Assembly: GCF_020905345.1 (NCBI RefSeq)
Contig: NZ_JAJJMO010000001.1
Location: 5,022,001 to 5,086,000 of the forward strand
Length of the DNA stretch: 64,000 nucleotides
Reading direction: 5' to 3'
Origin: Flavobacterium pisciphilum
Lineage (GTDB): Bacteria > Bacteroidota > Bacteroidia > Flavobacteriales > Flavobacteriaceae
Position 1 is the stretch's first letter. Each line of letters opens with the position of its first letter. Position numbers and translations under genes: made by a program. Of this stretch, positions 51,299 to 58,937 are shown piece after piece. The notes below the pieces were generated by a model that did not search any database, was not told the origin of the DNA, and saw only the letters and a program-made list of their open reading frames with translations.

Positions 51299-52456
51299 AT
51301 GAGCAAATTCAAAATTTTAATTTTAATTACATCGATTACGGCACCAATTTTTAATTCGTGTGCTGCCGATGAAGGTACTATCGATTCAGTACAAACACCT
51401 GATTCTACAAAAGTGCAATATAAAATGCCTGATGAATCAGAGCCACATGAAGGAACATGGTTGCAATGGCCTCATCAATATCAACATGGCGTTACATACA
51501 GAAATGATTTGGATGCGACTTGGGTAGCTATGACTAATGCGTTGCAATCTACAGAAAAAGTACATATTGTTGCTTATGATGCAGTTGAGCAAACTAGAAT
51601 TACTAATTTATTAAAAGCGGCAGGAGTTTCTTTAGCAAATGTTGATTTTAAAATACATCGTACAGATGATGTTTGGGTTAGAGATAATGGGCCTATTTAT
51701 GTGCGAGACGCGCAAGGCAAGCTTGTAATAGAAGATTGGGGATTCAATGGCTGGGGAGGAAAATATGATTCTGCTAATTGTGACGCTATTCCAAGTGCCA
51801 TCGGAGCTGCTACAGGAGTGACTGTGTTGAATTTAAATAGCATTATGGTGAATGAAGGTGGTTCGGTAGAATTAGATGGTCATGGTGTATTAATGGCTAC
51901 TAAAAGTTCGATAATTAGTCAAAAACCTAAAAAATCAGTTAGGAATAAAGGAATGAGTCAGGCTCAAGCAGAGTCAAACTTTACAAAATACCTTGGAGCG
52001 ACAAAGTTTATTTGGTTAGAAGGTGGTTTTAGTGAAGAAGACGTAACAGATATGCATATTGATGGTATTGTAAAATTTGCTTCAGGTAATAAAATGATCA
52101 CTATGAGTGATTCAGATTTGTCAAGTTGGGGGCTTATAGATTCAGATATCGCAATTTTGAATTCAGCTTCAAATACTAAAAATGAGGTATATACAAAAGT
52201 AATTTTGCCACTTACACAACGTAATGTAACAACAAAAACAGGAATAGCTTTAGGGTATAAAGGAAGTTATATTAACTTTTATGTAGCAAACGGAAAAGTT
52301 TTAGTGCCTAACTATAATGATGCTAATGATGCTGTTGCAAATAAAATTATTGAAGGACTTTACCCAGGAAGAAAAGTTATAGGGATAGACGTAAGGAACT
52401 TATATGCAAATGGAGGAATGGTGCATTGTGTTACACAACAACAGCCTCAGCAATAG
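51299..52456 (+). CDS. agmatine deiminase-family lipoprotein
   Basis: A 385-residue agmatine deiminase-like protein with a lipoprotein signal (MSKFKILILI... with lipidated Cys21 in NSCAADEG), so it is anchored in the envelope, unlike AguA. The catalytic set is intact: Asp129 (VWVRDNGP), His253 and Asp255 in TDMHIDG, and Cys377 in GGMVHCVTQQQP. The family includes the secreted peptidylarginine deiminase of Porphyromonas. It could act on extracellular agmatine or on protein arginine. The acidic AADEG after the cysteine resembles a surface export signal. It follows the AraC gene by 55 bases. Confidence 0.85.
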   Translation: MSKFKILILITSITAPIFNSCAADEGTIDSVQTPDSTKVQYKMPDESEPHEGTWLQWPHQYQHGVTYRNDLDATWVAMTNALQSTEKVHIVAYDAVEQTRITNLLKAAGVSLANVDFKIHRTDDVWVRDNGPIYVRDAQGKLVIEDWGFNGWGGKYDSANCDAIPSAIGAATGVTVLNLNSIMVNEGGSVELDGHGVLMATKSSIISQKPKKSVRNKGMSQAQAESNFTKYLGATKFIWLEGGFSEEDVTDMHIDGIVKFASGNKMITMSDSDLSSWGLIDSDIAILNSASNTKNEVYTKVILPLTQRNVTTKTGIALGYKGSYINFYVANGKVLVPNYNDANDAVANKIIEGLYPGRKVIGIDVRNLYANGGMVHCVTQQQPQQ

Positions 52457-52473
52457 AAATTATATATCTAAAG

Positions 52474-52510
52474 AAAAAAGCGTATTGAAATTCAATACGC
52501 TTTTTTTTTA
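52474..52510. terminator. terminator, lipoprotein deiminase / fahA
   Basis: AAAAAAGCGTATTGAA and TTCAATACGCTTTTTT form a near-perfect 16-bp stem. It lies between convergent genes and has A- and T-runs on both sides. Confidence 0.88.
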
Positions 52511-52528
52511 TTCGGAAGCAGGATCTCT

Positions 52529-53812
52529 TCATTGTCTCACAAAAGGAGCAAGTAATTGGCTGGAAACTTCTCCAAAACCAATACGAACTTCATTGCTTTC
52601 GCAATGTCCTCTCATAATTACAGTGTCATTATCTTCTATGAATTTGCGTTCGCTACCATCATTTAATTTTATTGGATTTTTCCCTCCCCAAGTAAGTTCT
52701 AGCATAGAGCCAAAACTATCAGGAGTTGGACCAGATATTGTTCCTGAACCCATCATATCACCAGAATTAACACGACACCCGTTAGAAGTATGGTGTGCTA
52801 ATTGTTGGCTCATTGACCAGTACATATATTTGAAATTTGATCTTGAAATTACAGTTTCTTCTTTATCTAATGGCTTAATAGAAACTTCTAGATTGATATC
52901 GAAAGCTTTTTTTCCTTTAGTTTGTAAATAAGGTAGAGGAGAAGGATCTTGTTTAGGTCCTTTTGTTCTAAATGGTTCTAAAGCATCCATAGTAACAATC
53001 CATGGAGAAATAGATGAGGCAAAGTTTTTTGCCAAGAATGGTCCTAAAGGCACATATTCCCATTTTTGAATATCACGAGCGCTCCAGTCATTTAATAAAA
53101 CCATTCCGAAAATATAATCTTCAGCTTCATAAGCAGGAATAGGTTCCCCCATTATGTTGGCATCGGTTGTAATAAATGCAGTTTCCAATTCAAAATCAAT
53201 TAATCTTGATGGACCAAAAACTGGAGAACTTTCACCATTAGGAAGTGTTTGCCCCATTGGTCTGTGTACAGGAATTCCAGAAGGAATAATCGTTGAGCTT
53301 CTTCCGTGGTATCCTACAGGGATGTGTAACCAGTTAGGTAATAATGCATTTTCCGGATCACGGAACATTTTACCTACATTGGTTGCATGTTCTCTACTAG
53401 AGTAAAAATCGGTATAATCACCAATTAAAACAGGTAATTGCATTTCGACATCATCAATTTTAAAAATGACGATATCTTTGTCTTTTGCTGAGTCTCTAAG
53501 TTGAGGATTGTTAATATCAAATATATCGGCAATACGGTTTCTAACCAATCGCCACGTTTTTTTTCCATCAGAAATGAAGTCATTTAGTGTGTCTTGCATA
53601 AACATATCATCAGTTAAATCAATTCCTGAAAAATAGCTCAATTGCTGCAAAGCACCTAAGTCTATGGCGTAGTCGCCTATTCTTGTTCCAACCGTTACTA
53701 TATTTTCTTTGGTAAGAAAAACACCGAAGGGAATATTTTGAATAGGAAAGTCACTATTCTCTGGTACATCTAACCATGATTTTCGTTTAGTATCGTTGGC
53801 TGTTATCGGCAT
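52529..53812 (-). CDS. fahA: fumarylacetoacetase
   Basis: A 427-residue fumarylacetoacetase, which performs the last step of tyrosine degradation. N-terminal NIPFGVF and GDYAIDL are typical; the metal site residues lie in DYTDFYSSREHATNVGKMF (Asp/His), FELETAFI and DWSARDIQ. SCRVNSGDMMGSGTISGP is the C-terminal signature. A perfect minus-strand promoter and an inverted repeat lie just upstream. The other tyrosine-degradation genes are not in the window. Confidence 0.95.
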   Translation of the reverse strand: MPITANDTKRKSWLDVPENSDFPIQNIPFGVFLTKENIVTVGTRIGDYAIDLGALQQLSYFSGIDLTDDMFMQDTLNDFISDGKKTWRLVRNRIADIFDINNPQLRDSAKDKDIVIFKIDDVEMQLPVLIGDYTDFYSSREHATNVGKMFRDPENALLPNWLHIPVGYHGRSSTIIPSGIPVHRPMGQTLPNGESSPVFGPSRLIDFELETAFITTDANIMGEPIPAYEAEDYIFGMVLLNDWSARDIQKWEYVPLGPFLAKNFASSISPWIVTMDALEPFRTKGPKQDPSPLPYLQTKGKKAFDINLEVSIKPLDKEETVISRSNFKYMYWSMSQQLAHHTSNGCRVNSGDMMGSGTISGPTPDSFGSMLELTWGGKNPIKLNDGSERKFIEDNDTVIMRGHCESNEVRIGFGEVSSQLLAPFVRQ

Positions 53813-53842
53813 GTGAATGTTAATTATTTGTTGAAAAATTAC

Positions 53843-53878
53843 TTGTCAAATATATCATAATCTAACTGTTTGACAAGC
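53843..53878. promoter_or_regulatory. inverted repeat in the fahA-glyA divergent region
   Basis: CTTGTCAAA (53843-53851) and TTTGACAAG (53870-53878) are perfect 9-bp arms separated by 18 bases. They overlap both boxes of the fahA promoter and the TTG used by glyA, so it may be an operator. Confidence 0.55.
53848..53877 (-). promoter_or_regulatory. promoter for fahA
   Basis: Read on the minus strand: TTG (53875-53877), a 19-base spacer and TATATTTG (53848-53855), a perfect flavobacterial promoter. Confidence 0.75.
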
Positions 53879-53920
53879 GTTTTTTTGTATTTTTGCATCA
53901 AATTAACGAAAAACTAAAAA

Positions 53921-55195
53921 ATGCAACGCGACGAACAAATTTTTGATCTTATTCTTGAAGAACAAGACAGACAAATTCACGGATTAGAACTAATCGCTTC
54001 AGAAAATTTTGTAAGTGATGAGGTAATGGAAGCAGCTGGTTCTGTTTTAACTAATAAATATGCAGAAGGTTATCCAGGCAAAAGATACTACGGAGGTTGT
54101 GAAGTAGTTGACGTTATTGAGCAAATTGCTATAGATAGAGCTAAAGAATTATTTGGAGCTACTTACGCAAACGTTCAGCCACATTCAGGATCACAAGCAA
54201 ATACTGCAGTTTATCATGCATGTTTAAAACCAGGAGATAAAATCTTAGGATTTGATTTATCTCACGGTGGACACTTAACTCACGGGTCACCAGTAAACTT
54301 TTCGGGACGTTTATATACACCTGTTTTTTATGGTGTAGATAAAGAAACTGGACGCTTGGATTATGATAAAATTCAAGAAATTGCTACTAAAGAGCAGCCA
54401 AAATTAATTATTGCAGGAGCTTCGGCTTATTCTCGTGATATGGATTTTGAGCGTTTTAGAGTAATTGCAGATAGCGTAGGAGCAATTTTATTTGCTGATA
54501 TTTCACACCCTGCAGGACTTATCGCTAAAGGATTAATGAATGATCCAATTCCTCACTGTCATATTGTTTCTACAACAACACACAAAACATTACGTGGACC
54601 ACGTGGAGGATTAATCTTAATGGGTAAAGATTTTGAAAACCCACTAGGCTTAACAAATCCAAAAGGAGAAATCAGAATGATGTCTACTTTATTAGATTTA
54701 GCTGTATTCCCTGGTAATCAAGGAGGACCTTTAATGCACATTATTGCTGCAAAAGCTGTAGCTTTTGGAGAAGCATTACAAGATGAATTCTTTACTTATG
54801 CAATGCAATTAAGAAGCAATGCAAAAGCAATGGCAGAAGCTTTTGTAAAAAGAGGATACGATATTATTTCTGGTGGAACTGACAATCACATGATGTTAAT
54901 TGATCTTAGAAATAAAGGGATTTCAGGTAAAGATGCTGAAAATGCATTGGTAAAAGCTGAAATTACTGTAAATAAAAATATGGTTCCATTTGATGATAAA
55001 TCACCATTTGTAACTTCAGGAATCCGTGTAGGAACAGCTGCAATCACAACTCGTGGTTTAGTTGAAGAAGACATGGAAACTATTGTTGCTTTAATCGATA
55101 GAGTATTAACAAATCACACTAGTGAAGAAGTTATCGAAGAAGTTGCTAATGAAGTAAATGAAATGATGAGCGAAAGAGCAATCTTCGTTTATTAA
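53921..55195 (+). CDS. glyA: serine hydroxymethyltransferase
   Basis: GlyA interconverts serine and glycine and feeds one-carbon units to folate. It has 424 residues. The PLP lysine is in [15 protein letters not shown] (the Lys of THKT), and [32 protein letters not shown] and [11 protein letters not shown] are standard. A -7 box TATTTTTG (53888-53895) precedes it, with TTG at 53871-53873 only 14 bases upstream, so its promoter is less clear than that of fahA. A long terminator follows. Confidence 0.97.
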   Translation: MQRDEQIFDLILEEQDRQIHGLELIASENFVSDEVMEAAGSVLTNKYAEGYPGKRYYGGCEVVDVIEQIAIDRAKELFGATYANVQPHSGSQANTAVYHACLKPGDKILGFDLSHGGHLTHGSPVNFSGRLYTPVFYGVDKETGRLDYDKIQEIATKEQPKLIIAGASAYSRDMDFERFRVIADSVGAILFADISHPAGLIAKGLMNDPIPHCHIVSTTTHKTLRGPRGGLILMGKDFENPLGLTNPKGEIRMMSTLLDLAVFPGNQGGPLMHIIAAKAVAFGEALQDEFFTYAMQLRSNAKAMAEAFVKRGYDIISGGTDNHMMLIDLRNKGISGKDAENALVKAEITVNKNMVPFDDKSPFVTSGIRVGTAAITTRGLVEEDMETIVALIDRVLTNHTSEEVIEEVANEVNEMMSERAIFVY

Positions 55196-55223
55196 AAAAA
55201 AAACATCAAGTTTATAAAGTTTT

Positions 55224-55277
55224 AAGTTTAAAGTTTTGTGTTAGTCTAAAAGCAACACAAAGCTTTAAACTTTTTTT
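55224..55277 (+). terminator. terminator after glyA
   Basis: AAGTTTAAAGTTTTGTGTT pairs with AACACAAAGCTTTAAACTT around an 11-base loop, with a T-run. Confidence 0.8.
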
Positions 55278-55350
55278 AGTTTTAATATAATGGTTTATAA
55301 TTGATTGTTTAAAAGAGATAGATAGGTTAAAAAAAATAAAATGTGAAAAA

Positions 55351-56100
55351 ATGAAACGAAATTTTTTGATTAGCTTAATAATAATTAATTCAGTTGTAAC
55401 TGTATCTGCTCAACAATGGAACGGTACAAGCCCTATTTTTACTACCTCAAATGTGGGAATTGGAACAACTTTACCAGAGTCTCAATTACATGTTGTAGGA
55501 GATAATTTAAGCTTAACAATTTCTAGAAAGACTTATGTAAGTAATAATTCTGAAGTAGGCATAGATTTTAAACAGTTAACAGATAATGGTTTTTATAGAA
55601 CTGGAGGTGCAATAAAGTCGATATCGAATAATTCATACCTTGGTGGACAAGGGAATACATATTCTTCACAATTAGCTTTTTATAGTGTGGGTGGTGGAAA
55701 TTTGATCGAAGGTTTACGAATTGATGATAAAGGAAATATTGGAATGGGAATAATTTCTCCAGCATATAAGCTTGATGTTTGCGGTACAATTAGAGCAAAA
55801 GAGATAAAAGTTGATTTATTAGCTGGATGTGATTTTGTGTTTGAAAAGGATTATAAACTTATGAGTTTAAACGAACTTGATAAGTTTGTAAAAACTGAAA
55901 AGCATCTTCCAGAAATTCAATCAGAAAAAGAAATGATTGAAGATGGACTCAATCTGAAGATGTTTCAAATGAAATTATTGCAAAAAATAGAAGAGTTAAC
56001 ATTGTATGTAATAGAACAAAATAAAAAGAATGAACAACAAGAGCAAGAATTAAAAAGACTTAAAGCTAAAATAAAAAAAATAGAGTCTAGAAAAAATTAA
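55351..56100 (+). CDS. exported tail-fibre-like protein
   Basis: A 249-residue protein with a signal peptide (MKRNFLISLIIINSVVTVSAQQ). Two stretches (SNVGIGTTLPESQLHVVG and GNIGMGIISPAYKLDVCG) are the NVGIGTTxPxxKLHVxG repeats found in many Bacteroidetes exported proteins and in phage tail fibres. The C-terminus from about residue 165 has FEKDYKLMSLNELDKFVK, KHLPEIQSEKEM and a long coiled coil with many Lys/Glu, as in tail-fibre self-assembly ends. The role is unknown; it may be a trimeric surface fibre. Confidence 0.75.
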   Translation: MKRNFLISLIIINSVVTVSAQQWNGTSPIFTTSNVGIGTTLPESQLHVVGDNLSLTISRKTYVSNNSEVGIDFKQLTDNGFYRTGGAIKSISNNSYLGGQGNTYSSQLAFYSVGGGNLIEGLRIDDKGNIGMGIISPAYKLDVCGTIRAKEIKVDLLAGCDFVFEKDYKLMSLNELDKFVKTEKHLPEIQSEKEMIEDGLNLKMFQMKLLQKIEELTLYVIEQNKKNEQQEQELKRLKAKIKKIESRKN

Positions 56101-56223
56101 TAATATGAATAAAACTCAATTTTAATAGTTTACTTAATTCGAATGTGTTTTAATTTTGATTTAGGAAAGTATTAATTTTCGAGCTTTTGTGAAAATTTAA
56201 TTATATTAAAAACAAAAAAGACC

Positions 56224-56817
56224 ATGGGAGTACTTAGATTACAACTACCAACTGACCCAAGATGGGTAAATATTGTAGAGAAAAATATTGAAGAAATATT
56301 AACAGATCATGCTTGGTGCGAACAAAAAGCAGCAACAAATGCTATTACAATAATTACTAATAACTCAGAACATCAAGATTTAGTTAAAGATTTATTGGCT
56401 TTGGCCAAAGAGGAAATTGACCATTTCGAGCAAGTGCATAATATCATTATTAAAAGAGGCTTAAAATTAGGGCGCGAGCGTAAAGATGATTATGTAAATG
56501 AGCTGTATCAATATATGAAGAGAAGCAGTGACGGAAGTCGTGTTTCTAGCTTAGTTGAACGATTATTATTCTCAGCAATGATTGAGGCTAGAAGTTGTGA
56601 GCGATTTAAAGTGCTTTCAGAAAATATTAAAGACGAAGAATTAGCTGTTTTTTACAGAGAATTAATGGAGAGTGAAGCAGGACATTACACCACTTTTATT
56701 ACATATGCAAGAAAATATGGAGTTGGAATTGATGTAGAGAAACGCTGGAGAGAATGGCTTGCCTATGAGGAATCTATAATTGCTAATTACGGAAAAGGAG
56801 AAACGATTCACGGGTAG
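56224..56817 (+). CDS. miaE: tRNA hydroxylase MiaE
   Basis: A 197-residue non-haem di-iron hydroxylase that converts ms2i6A37 to its hydroxylated form in tRNA. It has a ferritin-like four-helix bundle; metal ligands are in KEEIDHFEQVH (Glu and His) and LMESEAGHYTTF, with EARSCERF in between. MGVLRLQLPTDPRWV is the typical start. It completes the pathway that begins with MiaA at 11.9 kb; the methylthiotransferase MiaB is not in the window. Confidence 0.92.
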   Translation: MGVLRLQLPTDPRWVNIVEKNIEEILTDHAWCEQKAATNAITIITNNSEHQDLVKDLLALAKEEIDHFEQVHNIIIKRGLKLGRERKDDYVNELYQYMKRSSDGSRVSSLVERLLFSAMIEARSCERFKVLSENIKDEELAVFYRELMESEAGHYTTFITYARKYGVGIDVEKRWREWLAYEESIIANYGKGETIHG

Positions 56818-56819
56818 AC

Positions 56820-56972
56820 CCCAGCTTCCAGTCTCAGTCTCAGTTTTCAGTGGCAATTTCAGTAATCAACTAAATATTAGAGGAATTTGATTGTTTGGCA
56901 AATTAAGACTACAAAACAATCTAAGTAATCCAACTAATCTAAGTCAGTATAAAAATAATAATAATCTAAAAT
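56820..56972 (+). repeat. TCAG/TCTAAG low-complexity spacer
   Basis: CCAGTCTCAGTCTCAGTTTTCAG at the start and CAATCTAAGTAATCCAACTAATCTAAG near the end are short direct repeats of the type also seen in the arg operon gaps. No gene. Confidence 0.5.
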
Positions 56973-56973
56973 T

Positions 56974-57471
56974 ATGATTACACTTAAAAAAGCTTCAATA
57001 GCCGATATACCTACAATACGAGAAATTGCATTTAAAACTTGGCCTAATACATATGGCGAAATTTTATCTAAAGAACAGCTTGATTATATGCTTGATAAAT
57101 TTTATGAGCCAGCTCTTTTAGAAGAGAGTATTCATAATGGACATATTTTTACAATGGCTTATGAGGATGATTTTTGTTTGGGTTATGCTGGATATCAACA
57201 TAATTATTTAGACAAAAATGTTACTCGTTTGAATAAGTTGTACTTACTTCCTGAATCTCAAGGAAAAGGAATGGGCAAAGTATTGATAGAAGCAGTTGAG
57301 GCAGCGGCCAAAGAAAAAGGCTCGGATATTGTAACTTTGAATGTAAATCGATTTAATAAAGCGGCTTCTTTTTATAAGAAAATGGGATTTGAAATTGTTG
57401 ACGAAGCTAATATCGAGCTAGATTTTGGTTACCTAATGGAAGATTTTATTATGGAAAAGAAAGTAAAATAA
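56974..57471 (+). CDS. GNAT acetyltransferase
   Basis: A 165-residue GNAT. The CoA-binding motif is LLPESQGKGMGKVLIEAVEA (about residues 90-109), with Q-G-K-G-M-G as the R/QxxGxG/A core. The C-terminal FYKKMGFEIVDEANIELDFGY is typical of enzymes that acetylate small substrates such as spermidine or an amino group. Substrate unknown. It starts after the repeat-filled spacer and is monocistronic. Confidence 0.85.
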   Translation: MITLKKASIADIPTIREIAFKTWPNTYGEILSKEQLDYMLDKFYEPALLEESIHNGHIFTMAYEDDFCLGYAGYQHNYLDKNVTRLNKLYLLPESQGKGMGKVLIEAVEAAAKEKGSDIVTLNVNRFNKAASFYKKMGFEIVDEANIELDFGYLMEDFIMEKKVK

Positions 57472-57592
57472 TACTCTACTTTATTAAATCCTTAAATAAA
57501 TTTTAATTCTGCTTTGGTAATGCCAAAATTGGGAATGTAGCGGAGTTTTAGAAAACTTTTTTGTAATATTACTATATAAATCATTTTTTTTG

Positions 57593-58663
57593 ATGAGAAA
57601 GATAAAGTACAAGAAAGGCCGAAAATTACAACCTTATTATTTAGAATATACTGGTCAGCATAAAGACACTCAGTCAGAAATGCAACTTTTTGTTTATGAT
57701 GATTTTGAAGTGATCGAATATGATAATTTCAATATTTCAGCTTTAAATACGTGTATTGATTACACCAAAAATAATTGGCTTAATATACATGGTTTAAACA
57801 ATATCGATTTGATTAAATCAATTGGAGGGTATTTTGAAGTAGATGGATTCATGCTCGCTGATATACTTAACACTTCCAAGAGGACTAAATTACAGGAACA
57901 ACAAGAAATCCTGTTTTTTAATATAAAATCACTTTTACCATCTGAAGTCTCTGACAGCATCAGCGTTGAGCAGATTAGTTTTATAATCAAAGATGGAGTT
58001 TTAATTTCTTTTCAAGAAAAACGAAGTGATTTCTTTACTCATATCCGTGAACGTATTAGACAACATGCTGGAATTGTAAGAACTAAAAAAGTGGATTATT
58101 TGCTTTATTTATTATTAGATGCAGTAATGGAAAACTTTTATATTACACTTGAGGATGAGGAAGATAAAGTAGAAGAGTTAATTAATATTACCAAAGGAGA
58201 TACAAATCCAATTATTCTTGAGAAAATAGAAAAGCATAGAGATAATTTTAATTTCTTAAAGCGTTCTATCATACCACTTCGTGATTCTTTGTACGATATT
58301 AAAAGTATAAAAGATGACAATACATTTAACGGAATTGAAAAAGAGAATTTCAGCTTTTTTGCACGTTTACACCAAAAGAGCTTAGAACTTCTAGAGCAAA
58401 TAGAATCAGATATGAGTTCGTTAGAAAGTGCTTCTAATTTTTATTTTTCGGCACAAAGCCATAAGATGAATGAAATCATGAAAACACTAACGATTATTTC
58501 AGCAATATTTATTCCGCTTACTTTTATAGTTGGAGTATACGGAATGAACTTTGAAAATATACCAGAACTCAAATATCAATATGGATATTATTCTGTTATG
58601 ATTGGAATGTTTTTGTTGGTGATTGCATTGATTATTTATTTTAAAAAAAGGAAATGGTTTTAG
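57593..58663 (+). CDS. corA: CorA magnesium/cobalt transporter
   Basis: A CorA-type channel of about 356 residues that moves Mg2+ through the inner membrane as a pentamer. The signature GMN is in VGVYGMNFENIP, at the end of TM1, and TM2 follows with a basic KKRKWF end. The large N-terminal cytosolic funnel (about 1-290) has many helices. I chose the ATG at 57593; a TTG three bases earlier is also possible. It is monocistronic. Confidence 0.94.
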   Translation: MRKIKYKKGRKLQPYYLEYTGQHKDTQSEMQLFVYDDFEVIEYDNFNISALNTCIDYTKNNWLNIHGLNNIDLIKSIGGYFEVDGFMLADILNTSKRTKLQEQQEILFFNIKSLLPSEVSDSISVEQISFIIKDGVLISFQEKRSDFFTHIRERIRQHAGIVRTKKVDYLLYLLLDAVMENFYITLEDEEDKVEELINITKGDTNPIILEKIEKHRDNFNFLKRSIIPLRDSLYDIKSIKDDNTFNGIEKENFSFFARLHQKSLELLEQIESDMSSLESASNFYFSAQSHKMNEIMKTLTIISAIFIPLTFIVGVYGMNFENIPELKYQYGYYSVMIGMFLLVIALIIYFKKRKWF

Positions 58664-58763
58664 TAGTAGTGACTGATAATTCATTTTGCTAGTGTTCCAG
58701 AATATATTTAAATATAGAGAAAATAATAGTGAATACTATTGACTGCTATATGACAAAAGTCAG

Positions 58764-58793
58764 TTGCAATAAAAAGGAATTCCTTTAATTTTG
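58764..58793 (+). promoter_or_regulatory. possible distal promoter for pta
   Basis: TTG at 58764-58766, a 19-base spacer and TAATTTTG at 58786-58793. It would give a leader of about 140 bases with a mini-ORF (58815-58844, 9 codons plus stop). Confidence 0.55.
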
Positions 58794-58888
58794 TTTCTCA
58801 AATTAAAGAGATCTATGGCTAGAATTGTATCTTATTTAAATTAATTTTTCTGAGTACTTAAATGGTGGTTTTAGCCTTTTTTTAATAG

Positions 58889-58915
58889 TTGAGCATAGGA
58901 TTTAGATTACTTTTG
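58889..58915 (+). promoter_or_regulatory. possible proximal promoter for pta
   Basis: TTG at 58889-58891, a 16-base spacer and TACTTTTG at 58908-58915, 22 bases before the pta ATG. The spacer is one base shorter than usual. Confidence 0.5.
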
Positions 58916-58937
58916 TAATGTTTTAAAGAATGAATTT

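Noticed and set aside
52404..52931. 175-codon plus-strand ORF across the end of the lipoprotein deiminase and fahA
   Set aside because: It lies on the opposite strand of fahA, runs through a terminator and has no family features; it is a shadow frame.
53921..55195. Assigning glyA to the same promoter as fahA
   Set aside because: They are divergent; the glyA -7 box has a -33 TTG at only 14 bases, so I claim only a -7 box for it.
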